NCBI RefSeq assembly: GCF_003732275.1
Contig: NZ_MOBM01000012.1
Span: 124,001 to 188,000 of the forward strand
DNA from: Pseudomonas frederiksbergensis
Lineage (GTDB): Bacteria; Pseudomonadota; Gammaproteobacteria; Pseudomonadales; Pseudomonadaceae
Direction of reading: 5' to 3'
DNA: 64,000 bases
Shown piece by piece: positions 52,415 through 63,854 of this stretch (within the stretch, counting starts at the first letter, position 1; every line of letters starts with the position of its first letter). The translations under genes were made by a program, and so were the position numbers. The notes beneath the pieces are model-generated. The model was not told the origin of the DNA and did not search any database. It saw only the letters and a program-made list of their open reading frames with translations.

Positions 52415-54618
52415 GACTGAGCCTCTTGTGCAACGCGGATACCGACCTGCGCGCACAGCGCGAGGAAGTTCGGGAACGAGGTCGCGACGTTGGCGCAATC
52501 ATGGATGCGGATCGGTGCGCTCGCGCGCAAAGAAGCCACGCTGAAAGCCATGGCAATCCGGTGATCGCCGTGACCGTGCACTTCGCCGCCGCCGATCCGG
52601 CCGCCGTCGATGATGATGCCGTCCGGGGTTGGCTCGCACTTGACGCCCAGCGCCAGCAGACCATCCGCCATGACCTGGATCCGGTCCGACTCCTTCACGC
52701 GCAGCTCTTCGGCACCGCGCAGCACGGTGCGCCCTTCGGCACATGCAGCGGCCACGAACAGCACCGGGAACTCGTCGATCGCCAGTGGAACCAGCGCCTC
52801 AGGGATCTCGATACCTTTGAGTTTAGCTGCCCGCACGCGCAGATCCGCTACCGGTTCGCCGCCAACTTCACGCTGGTTTTCCAGGGTGATGTCAGCGCCC
52901 ATCAGGCGCAGGATGTCGATCACGCCGGTACGGGTCGGGTTGATGCCGACGTGCTCAAGCACCAGTTCCGAACCTTCGGCAATCGACGCCGCCACCAGGA
53001 AGAATGCCGAGGACGAGATATCGCCCGGCACTTCAATGTGGGCCGCGGTCAACTTGTGGCCGGACTCGACCGATGCGGTGGCGCCGTTGACAGTGACCGG
53101 GTAGCCGAAGCCGCGCAGCATGCGCTCGGTGTGGTCGCGAGTCGGTGCCGGCTCGGTGACGGTGGTCTTGCCTTCGGCATACAGACCTGCCAGCAACAGG
53201 CAGGATTTAACCTGCGCGCTGGCCATTGGCATGGTGTAAGTCAGGCCCTTGAGCTTGTTACCGCCACGAATGGTCATCGGTGGACGACCTTCAGCAGCGG
53301 TCTCGATCACGGCGCCCATTTCGCGCAGCGGATTGGCCACGCGATTCATCGGACGCTTGGACAGCGAAGCGTCGCCGGTCAGGGTGCTATCGAAGTTCTG
53401 CGCAGCCAAAAGGCCAGACAGCAGACGCATCGAGGTGCCGGAGTTGCCCAGATAGATCGGGCCCGGCGCAGGCTTTAGGCCATGCAGGCCGACGCCGTGG
53501 ATGGTCACGCGACCGTGGTGCGGACCTTCGATGACGACACCCATGTCGCGGAAAGCTTGCAGGGTCGCCAGGGCGTCTTCGCCCTCAAGGAAACCTTCCA
53601 CTTCGGTGACGCCTTCGGCCAGGGAACCGAGCATGATCGAACGGTGGGAAATCGATTTGTCGCCCGGTACACGAATCCGCCCAGTCAGGCGGCCACCAGG
53701 TTGTGCCAGGAAAATCAGATCGTTGGAATTCATAGCGTCCACATAGGCCCGGCGGGCCAGGATTTTACTGAAATGCTCGCGGGCAACCCGGGCGCGCGTG
53801 AACACGCCCAATAATTGGTGCCCATCCCCTGCATCGACCGCGTCGCGCAAGGCGTCGAGGTCGCTGCGAAATGTATCGAGTGTGCGCAGGACAGCTTCGC
53901 GGTTGGCGAGGAAGATGTCGTGCCACATGACCGGGTCGCTACCGGCGATTCTTGTGAAATCGCGGAAACCGCCCGCAGCGTAACGGAAGATCTCAAGATT
54001 TTCATTGCGTTTGGCCAACGAATCGACCAAACCGAATGCCAGCAAGTGCGGCAAATGGCTAGTCGCCGCCAACACTTCGTCGTGACGCTCGACCTGCATG
54101 TGCTCGACGTCGGCGCCCAGTTCGCGCCACAACCGGTCAACCACTGCCAAAGCGGCCGGATCGGTCTGATCCAGCGGCGTCAGAATGACTTTATGGCGAC
54201 GGAACAGCTCGGCATTGGAGGCTTCCACCCCGCTCTGCTCGGAACCGGCAATCGGATGCCCCGGCACGAAACGCGCCGGCATGCCGCCAAACGCTTCGGT
54301 CGCCGCGCGCACCACATTGCCCTTGGCGCTGCCGACGTCGGTCAGAATCGCTTGCCCCAGATCCATGCCCGCCAACAGCGCGAGCAACTTCTCCATGGCC
54401 AGGATCGGCACCGCCAGCTGAATCACGTCAGCGCCCTGGCAAGCTGCCGCCAGGTCTTCTTCGCAGCGATCCACCACGCCCAACTCGACCGCCAGCTTGC
54501 GCGACTGCGGATCAAGATCGACCCCGACCACTTCGCGGCACAGACCGCTTTCACGCAAGCCTTTGGCAAACGAACCGCCGATCAACCCCAGGCCGACCAC
54601 CACCAGGCGACCGATCAT
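52411..54618 (-). CDS. tyrA-aroA: Fused prephenate dehydrogenase / EPSP synthase
   Basis: A 735-residue bifunctional enzyme. N-terminal 280 residues are TyrA-like ([16 protein letters not shown] cofactor motif, [31 protein letters not shown]), giving 4-hydroxyphenylpyruvate; from about 300 on is AroA ([50 protein letters not shown]), making EPSP from shikimate-3-phosphate. The fusion is standard in Pseudomonas. Start uncertain: ATG at 54618 or GTG at 54654, the latter overlapping hisC by eight bases; neither has a good ribosome site. Confidence 0.95.
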   Translation of the reverse strand: MIGRLVVVGLGLIGGSFAKGLRESGLCREVVGVDLDPQSRKLAVELGVVDRCEEDLAAACQGADVIQLAVPILAMEKLLALLAGMDLGQAILTDVGSAKGNVVRAATEAFGGMPARFVPGHPIAGSEQSGVEASNAELFRRHKVILTPLDQTDPAALAVVDRLWRELGADVEHMQVERHDEVLAATSHLPHLLAFGLVDSLAKRNENLEIFRYAAGGFRDFTRIAGSDPVMWHDIFLANREAVLRTLDTFRSDLDALRDAVDAGDGHQLLGVFTRARVAREHFSKILARRAYVDAMNSNDLIFLAQPGGRLTGRIRVPGDKSISHRSIMLGSLAEGVTEVEGFLEGEDALATLQAFRDMGVVIEGPHHGRVTIHGVGLHGLKPAPGPIYLGNSGTSMRLLSGLLAAQNFDSTLTGDASLSKRPMNRVANPLREMGAVIETAAEGRPPMTIRGGNKLKGLTYTMPMASAQVKSCLLLAGLYAEGKTTVTEPAPTRDHTERMLRGFGYPVTVNGATASVESGHKLTAAHIEVPGDISSSAFFLVAASIAEGSELVLEHVGINPTRTGVIDILRLMGADITLENQREVGGEPVADLRVRAAKLKGIEIPEALVPLAIDEFPVLFVAAACAEGRTVLRGAEELRVKESDRIQVMADGLLALGVKCEPTPDGIIIDGGRIGGGEVHGHGDHRIAMAFSVASLRASAPIRIHDCANVATSFPNFLALCAQVGIRVAQEAQS

Positions 54619-54646
54619 AGGTTGAGCAGATTGCAGTGCAGTGACA

Positions 54647-55759
54647 TCAACCACGAGCCATAACCTTGGTCAACGCCTCGAGGAAGCGGCTGTTTTCAGC
54701 CGGCAAACCGATGGTGATACGCAGGTGGTTCGGCATGCCGTAGTTGGCCACCGGACGCACGATCACGCCTTCACGCAGCAACCCCTCGAACACTGGAGCC
54801 GCAACGCGCCCCAGATCGACACAGATGAAGTTGCCTTTGGATGGAATCCAGCTCAGACCCAGCTCACGGAAACCCGCTTGCAGCTGCTGCATGCCGGACT
54901 CGTTCAGGCGACGGCTTTCGGCCAGGTACTCGACGTCTTGCAACGCGGCACAAGCGGCAGCCAGCGCGAGGCTGTTGACGTTGAACGGCTGACGCACGCG
55001 ATTCAGCACATCGGCGACGATGGCCGAGGACAAGCCGTAACCAACCCGCAGCGACGCCAGACCATAGGCTTTGGAGAAGGTGCGCGAGACCAGCAGGTTC
55101 GGGTAGGCCGCCAGATAGTCCAGACCATCGGGCAAGTCGCTGCCTTCGGCGTATTCGATGTAGGCCTCGTCCAGCACCACCAGCACATGAGCCGGCACGT
55201 CCTGCAGGAAATCATCCAGCGCCTGGGCGTCGAACCAGGTCCCGGTCGGGTTGTTCGGGTTGGCGATGAACACCACACGGGTATCGGCATCGATCGCGGC
55301 GAGCATGGCCGACAGATCATGACCCCAGTCTTTGGCCGGGATCACTTTTGCTTGGGCACCGACGGCCTGGGTGACGATCGGATAGACCGCAAACGCATGC
55401 GCGCTGAACACCGCGTTCAGGCCCGGCGCCAGATAGGCGCGCGCGACCAGCTCCAGAATGTCGTTGGAGCCGTTGCCCAGCGTCACCTGGTTCAGCTCGA
55501 CGCGGCACTGATCGGCCAGCAGGGTCTTGAGCGCAAAACCGTTGCCGTCCGGATAGCGGGTCAGCTCGGTCAGCGCTTCGCGAATCGCTGCCAGCGCCTT
55601 GGGACTAGCGCCCAACGGGTTTTCGTTGCTCGCCAGCTTGACGATATTGGCCGGATCGAGGTTCAGCTCACGGGCCAGTTCGTCCACGGGTTTGCCCGGA
55701 ACGTAAGGCGAAAGTTGTTGCACGCCCGGCTGTGCCAGAGCGAGGAAGTTGCCACTCAT
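54647..55759 (-). CDS. hisC: Histidinol-phosphate aminotransferase
   Basis: A 370-residue fold-type I PLP enzyme: KLASNENPLGASP near 41-53, LGNGSNDILELVARAYL, NPNNPTGTWF, LDEAYIEY (197-204) and SRTFSKAYGLASLRVGYG with PLP lysine 230. It sits among aromatic genes, and in this position (HisC2-like) it may also transaminate aromatic keto acids such as phenylpyruvate. Confidence 0.95.
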   Translation of the reverse strand: MSGNFLALAQPGVQQLSPYVPGKPVDELARELNLDPANIVKLASNENPLGASPKALAAIREALTELTRYPDGNGFALKTLLADQCRVELNQVTLGNGSNDILELVARAYLAPGLNAVFSAHAFAVYPIVTQAVGAQAKVIPAKDWGHDLSAMLAAIDADTRVVFIANPNNPTGTWFDAQALDDFLQDVPAHVLVVLDEAYIEYAEGSDLPDGLDYLAAYPNLLVSRTFSKAYGLASLRVGYGLSSAIVADVLNRVRQPFNVNSLALAAACAALQDVEYLAESRRLNESGMQQLQAGFRELGLSWIPSKGNFICVDLGRVAAPVFEGLLREGVIVRPVANYGMPNHLRITIGLPAENSRFLEALTKVMARG

Positions 55760-55771
55760 TTGCTACCGCCC

Positions 55772-56866
55772 TTAGAGAACTGCTTTCGGGTAGGAACCCA
55801 GCACTTTGAGTGCTACTGCTTCCTGACTGATCTTTTCCAGCACACCTTTGATCAGCGGATCGCGATGGTGGCCGACGAAGTCGATGAAGAACACGTAGGT
55901 CCATTTACCGCTGCGCGACGGACGGGTCTCGATGCGTGTCAGGTCGATGCCGTTGTCATGGAACGGCACCAGCAGCTCGTGGAGCGCGCCGGGTTTGTTG
56001 CTCATGGAAACGATGATCGAGGTCTTGTCGTCGCCGGTCGGCGGCACTTCCTGGCTGCCGATCATCAGGAATCGCGTGGAGTTGTCCGGACGATCCTCGA
56101 TTTTTTCGGCCAGACGAGTCAACCCGTACAGACCAGCGGCCATGTCGCCGGCGATCGCCGCCGAGTTCCACTCACCCTTGACCCGCTTGGCCGCTTCGGC
56201 GTTGCTGGAAACCGCCACGCGCTCGACATTCGGGTAATGGGCGTCCAGCCACTTGCGGCACTGGGCCAGCGACTGGGCGTGGGAATAGATGCGACTGATG
56301 CTGTCGGTCTTGGTGTTTTCACCGACCAACAGGTGATGGTGGATGCGCAGCTCGACTTCGCCACAGATCACCATGTCGTGTTCGAGGAAGCTGTCGAGGG
56401 TGTGGTTGACCGCGCCCTCGGTGGAGTTTTCCACCGGGACCACGCCAAAGTTCACTGCACCGGCCGCCACTTCACGGAACACTTCGTCGATCGCCGCCAT
56501 CGGCTTGCTGATCACCGCGTGACCGAAGTGCTTCATGGCCGCAGCCTGGGTGAATGTCCCTTCAGGGCCGAGGTAAGCCACTTTCAGCGGCTGCTCGAGG
56601 GCCAGGCACGAGGACATGATTTCGCGGAACAGCCGCGCCATCTCTTCGTTGCCCAACGGCCCCTGGTTACGCTCCATCACACGCTTGAGCACCTGAGCTT
56701 CACGCTCAGGACGATAGAACACCGGCACTTCGCCTTCGGCCAGCGAGGCCATCTTTACTCGCGCAACTTCCTGGGCGCAGCGTGCGCGCTCACTGATCAG
56801 CTCCAGGACCTTTTCGTCCAGAGCGTCAATGCGCAGGCGCAGTGCCTTGAGTTCTTGCTCAGACAT
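55772..56866 (-). CDS. pheA: Bifunctional chorismate mutase / prephenate dehydratase
   Basis: A 364-residue enzyme. Chorismate mutase about 1-90 (LRLRIDALDEKVLELISERA), prephenate dehydratase about 95-270 (YLGPEGTFTQAAAMKHFG, VPVENSTEGAVNHTLDSF, TRFLMIG), ACT regulatory domain about 275-360 with GALHELL and IETRPSRSGKWTYVFF, the phenylalanine-binding motif. Starts within the serC stop. Confidence 0.96.
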   Translation of the reverse strand: MSEQELKALRLRIDALDEKVLELISERARCAQEVARVKMASLAEGEVPVFYRPEREAQVLKRVMERNQGPLGNEEMARLFREIMSSCLALEQPLKVAYLGPEGTFTQAAAMKHFGHAVISKPMAAIDEVFREVAAGAVNFGVVPVENSTEGAVNHTLDSFLEHDMVICGEVELRIHHHLLVGENTKTDSISRIYSHAQSLAQCRKWLDAHYPNVERVAVSSNAEAAKRVKGEWNSAAIAGDMAAGLYGLTRLAEKIEDRPDNSTRFLMIGSQEVPPTGDDKTSIIVSMSNKPGALHELLVPFHDNGIDLTRIETRPSRSGKWTYVFFIDFVGHHRDPLIKGVLEKISQEAVALKVLGSYPKAVL

Positions 56867-57951
56867 TAACCGTGTTCCTTCTCGAACTCTGCCATGTACG
56901 AAACCAGTGCGTTGACCGCAACGATATCGACGGCGTTATAGATGGAGGCACGCATGCCGCCCACGGAACGGTGGCCCTTGAGGTTCAGCAGGCCGCGCTC
57001 GTCGGCGCCAGCCAGGAACGGCTTGTCGAGACGATCGTCGGCCAGACGGAACGGCACGTTCATCCACGAGCGGTCCGACTTGTTGATCGGGTTGCTGTAC
57101 AAGCTGCTGGCGTCGATGAAGTCATACAGCGTGCGCTGCTTCACTTCATTGAGCTTGCCGATGGCTTCGACACCACCCTGCTCTTTCAGCCACTCGAACA
57201 CCAGACCGGACAAGTACCAGGCCAGGGTTGGCGGGGTGTTGTACATCGAGCCGTTATCGGCCGCGACCTTGTAGTTGAGCATGGTCGGGCAAATGGAACG
57301 GGCGTGACCCAGCAGGTCTTCGCGAACGATGTTCACGACGAGGCCGCTCGGGCCGATGTTTTTCTGGGCGCCGGCGTAGATCATGCCGAAGCGCGAAATA
57401 TCCACCGGACGCGAGAGAATGTCCGAGGACATGTCGGCAACCAGCGGTACATCACCGGTTTCCGGGATCCATTGGAATTCCAGGCCACCAATGGTTTCGT
57501 TCGGTGCGTAGTGAACGTAGGCCGCGTCTTTCGACAGGCTCCATTCGTTCTGACCGGGGATAGCGAAATAGTCATAAGGCTTGGCGGTGGCGGCAACGTT
57601 GACGTGGCCGTAGCGCGAGGCTTCTTCGATAGCTTTCTGCGACCAGATACCAGTATCGATATAGTCGGCGGTGCCGCTTTCCGGCAACAGGTTCAGAGGA
57701 ATCTGAGCAAATTGCTGGCTCGCGCCACCTTGCAGAAACAGCACTTTATAGTTCGAGGGGATATTCAGCAGATCACGCAGATCCTGCTCGGCCTTGGTGG
57801 CAATGGACACGAACTCATCACTGCGATGGCTCATTTCCATGACCGACAGACCCTTGCCGTGCCAATCAAGGAGTTCACCCTGGGCGCGCTTCAGGACAGC
57901 TTCGGGAAGCGCCGCAGGACCGGCACAGAAGTTATAGGCTCTCTTGCTCAC
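56866..57951 (-). CDS. serC: Phosphoserine aminotransferase
   Basis: A 361-residue PLP enzyme: YNFCAGPAALPEAVL start, FLQGGASQQFAQIPLNL, and AGAQKNIGPSGLVVNIV with PLP lysine 197. Makes phosphoserine for serine and also acts in PLP synthesis. The start is GTG at 57951 (MSKRAYNF), the usual SerC N terminus; a TTG two codons earlier is also in frame. Confidence 0.96.
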   Translation of the reverse strand: MSKRAYNFCAGPAALPEAVLKRAQGELLDWHGKGLSVMEMSHRSDEFVSIATKAEQDLRDLLNIPSNYKVLFLQGGASQQFAQIPLNLLPESGTADYIDTGIWSQKAIEEASRYGHVNVAATAKPYDYFAIPGQNEWSLSKDAAYVHYAPNETIGGLEFQWIPETGDVPLVADMSSDILSRPVDISRFGMIYAGAQKNIGPSGLVVNIVREDLLGHARSICPTMLNYKVAADNGSMYNTPPTLAWYLSGLVFEWLKEQGGVEAIGKLNEVKQRTLYDFIDASSLYSNPINKSDRSWMNVPFRLADDRLDKPFLAGADERGLLNLKGHRSVGGMRASIYNAVDIVAVNALVSYMAEFEKEHG

Positions 57952-58016
57952 ATCCAATCTCGCTCTGATTTGGTGGTATCACGCAATAAATCACAACATC
58001 AATCGCCACGAAACTC

Positions 58017-58108
58017 ATGTGGGAGCGGGCTTGCTCGCGAAAGCGGTGTATCAGGCGACATCAGTACCGAATGTCAGTCCGTCTTCGCGAGCAAGCCCGC
58101 TCCCACAT
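58017..58108. repeat. Inverted REP pair between gyrA and serC
   Basis: Facing copies of ATGTGGGAGCGGGCTTGCTC enclose about 40 bases, same subfamily as the pair at 0.83 kb. First REP seen after a gap of about 41 kb. Confidence 0.93.
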
Positions 58109-58152
58109 TTGATCTTCGTGGGTGTCGAAATATTCTTTAGGGACAAACAACA

Positions 58153-58178
58153 AGGGGGCGAATCTTCATCCGCCCCCT
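58153..58178 (-). terminator. Hairpin after gyrA
   Basis: AGGGGGCG-ten bases-CGCCCCCT, ten bases after the gyrA stop, followed on the minus strand by TTGTTGTTTGT. Probable terminator of gyrA. Confidence 0.75.
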
Positions 58179-58188
58179 GCTTGCCCGC

Positions 58189-60858
58189 TTACTCTTGCGG
58201 CTCTTCGTCAGCGGCGGCGTCGAGTTGCTGGTCTTCGGCAACGTCGTCGATCACGACCTCACCGTCGAACACTACACCTTCTTCACCTTCGAGCCCTTCG
58301 CCTTCCAGCTCTTCGCCTTCGACTTCCGACGGCTCTTGAACCCGCTCCAGGCCCACCAGCGTTTCATCGCTGGCCAGCTTGATCAGGGTCACGCCCTGGG
58401 TGTTACGGCCCAGGCTGGAGACTTCGTCGACACGGGTACGAACCAAAGTACCCTGGTCGGAAATCAGCATGATTTCCTCGCCGTCGAGCACCTGGACTGC
58501 GCCGACCAGACGGCCGTTACGCTCGTTGCTGACCATGGCGATAACGCCCTGACCGCCACGCTTGTATTCAGGGAACTCGGTGATCGCGGTGCGCTTGCCG
58601 AAACCACGCGCCGAAGCGGTGAGGATCTGGCTGCCTTCTTCCGGGATCAGCATGGAAATCAGCTTCTGGCCTTCCGGCAGACGCATACCGCGGACACCGC
58701 GAGCGGTACGGCCCATGGCACGGACGTCGGTTTCCTTGAAGCGAGTGACCTTGCCACCGTCGGAGAACAGCATGACTTCGCGCTCGCCATCGGTAATGGC
58801 GGCAGAGATCAGTACGTCACCTTCGTCCAGCTCCAGCGCGATCAGACCAACGCTGCGTTGACGGCTGAAGGATTCCAGCGGGGTCTTCTTCACGGTGCCT
58901 TTAGCAGTGGCCATGAAGATGAAGTGACCTTCGGTGTATTCCTCGACCGGCAGCATGGTGGTGATGTATTCATCACTGTCCAGCGGCAGCAGGTTGACCA
59001 GCGGACGACCACGGGCTGCGCGGGACGCTTCCGGGATTTCGTAGGTTTTCAGCCAGTACACTTTGCCTTTGCTGGAGAACAGCAGCAGCGTGGTGTGGCT
59101 GTTGGCGACCAGCAGGTGAGCGATGTAGTCCTCATCCTTGACGCCGGTAGCCGATTTGCCTTTACCGCCACGACGCTGAGCCTGGTACGCAGCCAATGGC
59201 TGGGTCTTGGCGTAGCCACCGTGGGAAATGGTCACGACGCGCTCTTCTTCCGGGATCATGTCACCCAGGGTCAGGTCGAGACGGGCATCGAGAATCTCGG
59301 TGCGACGCACATCGCCGTATTCGGCGCGGATCACTTCCAGTTCTTCGCGGATCACTTCCATCAGGCGCGTGGCGCTGCTGAGGATGCGGATCAGCTCGCC
59401 GATCTGGTTGAGGATCTCTTGATATTCGGCCAGCAGCTTTTCGTGTTCCAGACCGGTCAGACGGTGCAGACGCAGCTCCAGAATGGCTTGCGCCTGCTCT
59501 GGCGACAGGAAGTACTTGCCTTCGCGCAAACCGTATTGCGGGTCCAGGGTCTCTGGACGGCAAGAGTCGGCACCGGCACGTTCGACCATCGCGACCACGG
59601 CGGAAGATTCCCAGGCCGTGCTGATCAGCGCTTCCTTGGCTTCCGACGGCGTTGGCGAGGCTTTGATCAGGGCGATGACCGGGTCGATGTTCGAGAGGGC
59701 AACCGCTTGACCTTCCAGAATGTGGCCACGTTCGCGCGCTTTACGCAGCTCGAACACGGTACGACGGGTCACCACTTCGCGACGGTGACGAACGAACGCT
59801 TCCAGCAGGTCCTTGAGGTTCAGGATCCGCGGACGGCCGTCGATCAGTGCGACGATGTTGATACCGAACACCGCTTGCAGCTGGGTCTGGGCGTAGAGAT
59901 TGTTGAGGATCACCTCAGGCACTTCACCGCGACGCAGCTCGATCACGACGCGCATACCGTCCTTGTCGGACTCGTCGCGCAGCTCGGTGATGCCTTCGAG
60001 CTTCTTCTCTTTTACCAGCTCGGCGATCTTCTCGATCAGACGCGCCTTGTTCAGCTGGTAAGGGAGTTCGGTGATGACGATCTGCTGACGACCACCGACC
60101 TTGTCGATGTCTTCGATCATCGAGCGGGCGCGCATGTAAATGCGCCCGCGACCGGTGCGGTAGGCTTCGATGATGCCGGCGCGACCGTTGATGATCGCGG
60201 CGGTCGGGAAGTCCGGACCGGGGATGTATTGCATCAGTTCATCGACGGTCAGTTCCGGGTTGTCGATGAGTGCCAGGCAACCGTCGATGACTTCACCGAG
60301 GTTGTGCGGCGGAATGTTGGTCGCCATGCCCACGGCGATACCGCTGGAGCCGTTGACCAGCAGGTTGGGAATACGGGTCGGCATGACCGCCGGGATCATT
60401 TCGGTGCCGTCGTAGTTCGGCACCCAGTCCACGGTTTCTTTGTGCAGGTCAGCCAGCAGCTCGTGCGCCAGCTTGGTCATGCGCACTTCGGTGTATCGCA
60501 TGGCCGCGGCGTTGTCGCCGTCCACCGAACCGAAGTTGCCCTGACCGTCTACCAACAGGTAACGCAGCGAGAATGGCTGCGCCATCCGAACGATGGTGTC
60601 GTACACCGCGGTATCACCGTGAGGGTGATACTTACCGATCACGTCACCGACAACACGGGCAGATTTCTTGTACGGCTTGTTGAAGTCGTTGCCCAGCTCG
60701 CTCATCGCGAACAGCACACGCCGATGCACGGGCTTCAAGCCATCGCGCGCATCCGGCAGTGCCCGCCCGACAATCACGCTCATCGCGTAGTCGAGGTAGG
60801 ACTGCTTCAGCTCGTCTTCGATATTGACCGGGAGGATTTCTTTGGCCAGTTCGCCCAT
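58189..60858 (-). CDS. gyrA: DNA gyrase subunit A
   Basis: An 889-residue topoisomerase subunit. Seen: [20 protein letters not shown] start, catalytic tyrosine in [12 protein letters not shown], and the C-terminal beta-pinwheel with the GyrA box QRRGGKG. In the quinolone region [12 protein letters not shown], residues 83 and 87 are Thr and Asp, the wild type of pseudomonads. The acidic tail ([14 protein letters not shown]) is typical. Start: ATG at 60858. Confidence 0.98.
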   Translation of the reverse strand: MGELAKEILPVNIEDELKQSYLDYAMSVIVGRALPDARDGLKPVHRRVLFAMSELGNDFNKPYKKSARVVGDVIGKYHPHGDTAVYDTIVRMAQPFSLRYLLVDGQGNFGSVDGDNAAAMRYTEVRMTKLAHELLADLHKETVDWVPNYDGTEMIPAVMPTRIPNLLVNGSSGIAVGMATNIPPHNLGEVIDGCLALIDNPELTVDELMQYIPGPDFPTAAIINGRAGIIEAYRTGRGRIYMRARSMIEDIDKVGGRQQIVITELPYQLNKARLIEKIAELVKEKKLEGITELRDESDKDGMRVVIELRRGEVPEVILNNLYAQTQLQAVFGINIVALIDGRPRILNLKDLLEAFVRHRREVVTRRTVFELRKARERGHILEGQAVALSNIDPVIALIKASPTPSEAKEALISTAWESSAVVAMVERAGADSCRPETLDPQYGLREGKYFLSPEQAQAILELRLHRLTGLEHEKLLAEYQEILNQIGELIRILSSATRLMEVIREELEVIRAEYGDVRRTEILDARLDLTLGDMIPEEERVVTISHGGYAKTQPLAAYQAQRRGGKGKSATGVKDEDYIAHLLVANSHTTLLLFSSKGKVYWLKTYEIPEASRAARGRPLVNLLPLDSDEYITTMLPVEEYTEGHFIFMATAKGTVKKTPLESFSRQRSVGLIALELDEGDVLISAAITDGEREVMLFSDGGKVTRFKETDVRAMGRTARGVRGMRLPEGQKLISMLIPEEGSQILTASARGFGKRTAITEFPEYKRGGQGVIAMVSNERNGRLVGAVQVLDGEEIMLISDQGTLVRTRVDEVSSLGRNTQGVTLIKLASDETLVGLERVQEPSEVEGEELEGEGLEGEEGVVFDGEVVIDDVAEDQQLDAAADEEPQE

Positions 60859-61175
60859 GAGAAGCCTGATTCCTTTTTCTGGTGAAACTTCGTCACATCC
60901 ATATGGGACGAACGAAGCTCGCCGATGCAGACTGAGTGCCATGCACCGACTTACGACAAATCAACGAGTTATGCCATGGATCTGCGCAGTAAAGGCAGCC
61001 ACATCAGGCTACCCTGGAAACCGCCGGATGTTATCACAAGAGCCGCCACGCACCTATCCCCCAGATGCGCATGGAGCATAGTTAGTTGACCGGTGACAGG
61101 CTTGAAAGGGACGAGAGGGGCTTAGAGGAAAATTTCAGAGGGGATTGAAGCGTATTTGTTGGCTGCCAGGGCCTC
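60859..61175. other. gyrA upstream region
   Basis: 317 bases between gyrA and a REP pair. Expected to carry the gyrA promoter; I see no gene and no clear hairpin. Confidence 0.5.
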
Positions 61176-61250
61176 ATCGCGAGCAGGCTCGCTCCCACAT
61201 TGGATCTGCGTCGTTCACAAATCCCCTGTGGGAGCGAGCCTGCTCGCGAT
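61176..61250. repeat. Inverted REP pair after mtnA
   Basis: Facing copies of ATCGCGAGCAGGCTCGCTCC, about 30 bases apart, just beyond the mtnA stop. Likely ends mtnA transcripts. Confidence 0.93.
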
Positions 61251-61276
61251 GGCAATCTCTCAGGCGCCAAAAATCA

Positions 61277-62353
61277 TTAATGCAGACGCTTACGGCACAT
61301 CAACTGGGCCATTTTCGCCGTATCCGGCCGCTCGACAATGCCTTTTTCGGTGACAATCGCGTCGATCAAATCCGCAGGCGTCACATCGAACACCGGGTTG
61401 AACGCATCGACATCCGCCCCCACCCGCTTGCCGCCGACTTCCAGCAATTCGCGGCCATCGCGCTCTTCGATGGGAATCTCGTCGCCACTGGCCAGGTTCA
61501 TGTCGATGGTCGAACTTGGCGCCACCACCATGAAGCGCACGCCGTGGTGCATGGCGTTGACCGCCAGTTGGTAGGTGCCGATCTTGTTCGCCACATCACC
61601 ATTGGCGGTGATGCGGTCGGCGCCGACGATCACCCAGGTCACACCCTTGGTTTTCATGATGTGCGCGGCGGCGGAATCGGCATTGAGGGTCACGGGAATG
61701 CCTTCATTGGCCAATTCCCACGCGGTCAATCGCGAACCTTGCAGCCATGGCCGGGTTTCATCGGCATAGACGCGTTCGACCATGCCTTCGATGAAAGCCC
61801 CGCGAATCACCCCCAGCGCCGTGCCGAAGCCGCCGGTGGCCAGTGCGCCGGTGTTGCAGTGCGTGAGGATCGCCTGGGCGTTGCCCTGATGCTTGCGGAT
61901 CAGGTCGACACCCAGTTGGGCCATGGTCAGGTTGGCTTCGCGATCACTTTCATGGATGGCGATAGCTTCGGCCTCCAGCGCCGCCAGAGGGTCTGCGTCT
62001 TCCTTGAGGCGGTCCAGGCGATCACGCATGCGACTCAACGCCCAGAACAGATTAACCGCTGTTGGACGGGAATCGGCCAGTAACGCGTAATCCTCTTCCC
62101 ACGCTGCCTGCCAGTCACCGCCCTCGGCAATTCGGGCGCGGGCTGACAGCACCATGGCATACGCCGCACTGATGCCAATGGCCGGCGCGCCACGCACCAC
62201 CATCGAGCGAATGGCTTCGGCCACACCCGCAGCGCTGGTGTAGGCGATCCAGGTTTCCTCGAACGGCAAAATACGCTGATCCAGCAGATACAGGGCGCCA
62301 TCTCGCCAATCGATGGCCTTCACCTTCTCCGCAGCCAACAGTCGATCGCGCAT
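61277..62353 (-). CDS. mtnA: Methylthioribose-1-phosphate isomerase
   Basis: A 358-residue enzyme of the methionine salvage pathway (MTR-1-P to MTRu-1-P), related to eIF2B. Seen: [35 protein letters not shown] with the catalytic Cys, and [12 protein letters not shown] with the general-acid Asp. Start: ATG at 62353 with GGGG upstream. Divergent from mtaD, with 109 bases between them that should hold both promoters. Confidence 0.96.
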   Translation of the reverse strand: MRDRLLAAEKVKAIDWRDGALYLLDQRILPFEETWIAYTSAAGVAEAIRSMVVRGAPAIGISAAYAMVLSARARIAEGGDWQAAWEEDYALLADSRPTAVNLFWALSRMRDRLDRLKEDADPLAALEAEAIAIHESDREANLTMAQLGVDLIRKHQGNAQAILTHCNTGALATGGFGTALGVIRGAFIEGMVERVYADETRPWLQGSRLTAWELANEGIPVTLNADSAAAHIMKTKGVTWVIVGADRITANGDVANKIGTYQLAVNAMHHGVRFMVVAPSSTIDMNLASGDEIPIEERDGRELLEVGGKRVGADVDAFNPVFDVTPADLIDAIVTEKGIVERPDTAKMAQLMCRKRLH

Positions 62354-62462
62354 CCACTTACCCCGCACTCATGAACAAAAGCCGCCGATTATAGCGATCC
62401 CCCCGCGAAGACGCTCGGGTATACTTCGCCATCCTTTACAAAAGCACTGGAACCGACTTTCG

Positions 62463-63797
62463 ATGCCGACCCCCACCGCTGCGCTCGACCTATTATTGCT
62501 GCCGACCTGGCTGGTACCCGTCGAACCGGCTGGCGTGGTCCTTAAAGAGCATGCCCTGGGCATCCGCGACGGTCGTATCGTATTTATCGGCCCGCGTGCA
62601 GCAGCCTTGAAGCTTAACGCAACTGAAGTCCGCGAATTGCCGGACATGTTGCTCAGCCCCGGCCTGATCAATGCCCACGGGCATGCGGCAATGACGCTGT
62701 TCCGCGGCCTGGCTGACGATCTGCCGCTGATGACCTGGCTGGAAAACCATATCTGGCCGGCCGAAGCCAAGTGGGTCGACGAGGCGTTCGTTCGCGACGG
62801 CACGGACCTGGCCATCGCCGAGCAGATCAAAGGCGGCATCACCTGTTTCTCCGACATGTATTTCTTCCCGAAGGTCGCCAGCGAACGCGTACATAACAGC
62901 GGCATTCGCGCCCAGATCGCCATTCCGATCCTCGATTTCCCGATTCCAGGCGCCGCCACGGCGGATGAAGCCATTCGTCAGGGCGTTGAATTATTCGGCG
63001 ATCTCAAGCATCACGAGCGGATCAAAGTCACCTTCGGCCCCCATGCACCCTACACCGTGGGCGACGAAACCCTGGAAAAAATCAGGGTCATCGCCGAAGA
63101 ACTGGACGCTTCGATTCATATGCACGTCCACGAAACCGCTTTTGAAGTGCAGCAGTCGGTCGAGCAGTGCGGCGAACGCCCGCTGGCCCGCCTTGGCCGC
63201 CTAGGCCTGCTCGGGCCGCGCCTCCAGGCCGTTCACATGACCCAGATCAGCGATGAAGACCTGGTGCTGCTGGTAGAAAGTAACACCAATGTGATTCATT
63301 GCCCGGAGTCGAACCTGAAGCTGGCCAGCGGTTTCTGCCCGGTCGAGCGCTTGTGGCAGGCCGGGGTCAATGTGGCGGTCGGCACCGATGGTGCAGCCAG
63401 CAATAATGATCTCGATTTGCTCGGCGAAACCCGCACCGCTGCGTTGCTGGCCAAGGTTGTCGCCGGCTCGGCCACCGCGCTGGACGCCCATCGCGCCCTG
63501 CGCATGGCCACGCTCAATGGCGCCCGTGCGCTGGGAATCGAAGCTGAGACGGGTTCGCTGGAAGTCGGCAAAGCGGCGGACATCGTTGCGTTCGACCTGT
63601 CGGGCCTGGCGCAGCAACCGGTCTACGACCCGGTTTCGCAACTGATCTATGCCAGTGGCCGCGACTGCGTGAAACACCTTTGGGTCGCCGGCAAGCAACT
63701 GCTCGACGACCGCCGCCTGACCCGTCTGGATGAGGCGCAGTTGTGCGCCACTGCCAAGGCCTGGGGCAGGCGCATCAGCGGCCACACCGAATCGTAA
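62463..63797 (+). CDS. mtaD: MTA/SAH deaminase-type amidohydrolase
   Basis: A 444-residue TRZ/ATZ-family metallohydrolase: [47 protein letters not shown] and [13 protein letters not shown], which supply the zinc ligands and catalytic acid. P. aeruginosa PA3170, at the same locus, is a 5'-methylthioadenosine deaminase, fitting the divergent mtnA. Note that the first motif has HGH where most relatives have HxH of the form HTH. Start: ATG at 62463. Confidence 0.93.
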   Translation: MPTPTAALDLLLLPTWLVPVEPAGVVLKEHALGIRDGRIVFIGPRAAALKLNATEVRELPDMLLSPGLINAHGHAAMTLFRGLADDLPLMTWLENHIWPAEAKWVDEAFVRDGTDLAIAEQIKGGITCFSDMYFFPKVASERVHNSGIRAQIAIPILDFPIPGAATADEAIRQGVELFGDLKHHERIKVTFGPHAPYTVGDETLEKIRVIAEELDASIHMHVHETAFEVQQSVEQCGERPLARLGRLGLLGPRLQAVHMTQISDEDLVLLVESNTNVIHCPESNLKLASGFCPVERLWQAGVNVAVGTDGAASNNDLDLLGETRTAALLAKVVAGSATALDAHRALRMATLNGARALGIEAETGSLEVGKAADIVAFDLSGLAQQPVYDPVSQLIYASGRDCVKHLWVAGKQLLDDRRLTRLDEAQLCATAKAWGRRISGHTES

Positions 63798-63854
63798 GCA
63801 CCCTGGACCAAAACCGGGGCAACAGGATTTTTCAAGTTTTAGAGGACTGACACC

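Noticed and set aside
54641-56869. A 742-codon plus-strand frame opposite hisC and pheA
   Set aside because: Spans two well-supported genes on the other strand and reads as low-complexity His/Gln/Arg-rich sequence.
58195-60885. An 896-codon open frame on the plus strand opposite gyrA
   Set aside because: It mirrors gyrA almost exactly, has no recognisable domain and arises from the strong GC bias at third codon positions. GyrA itself is certain.
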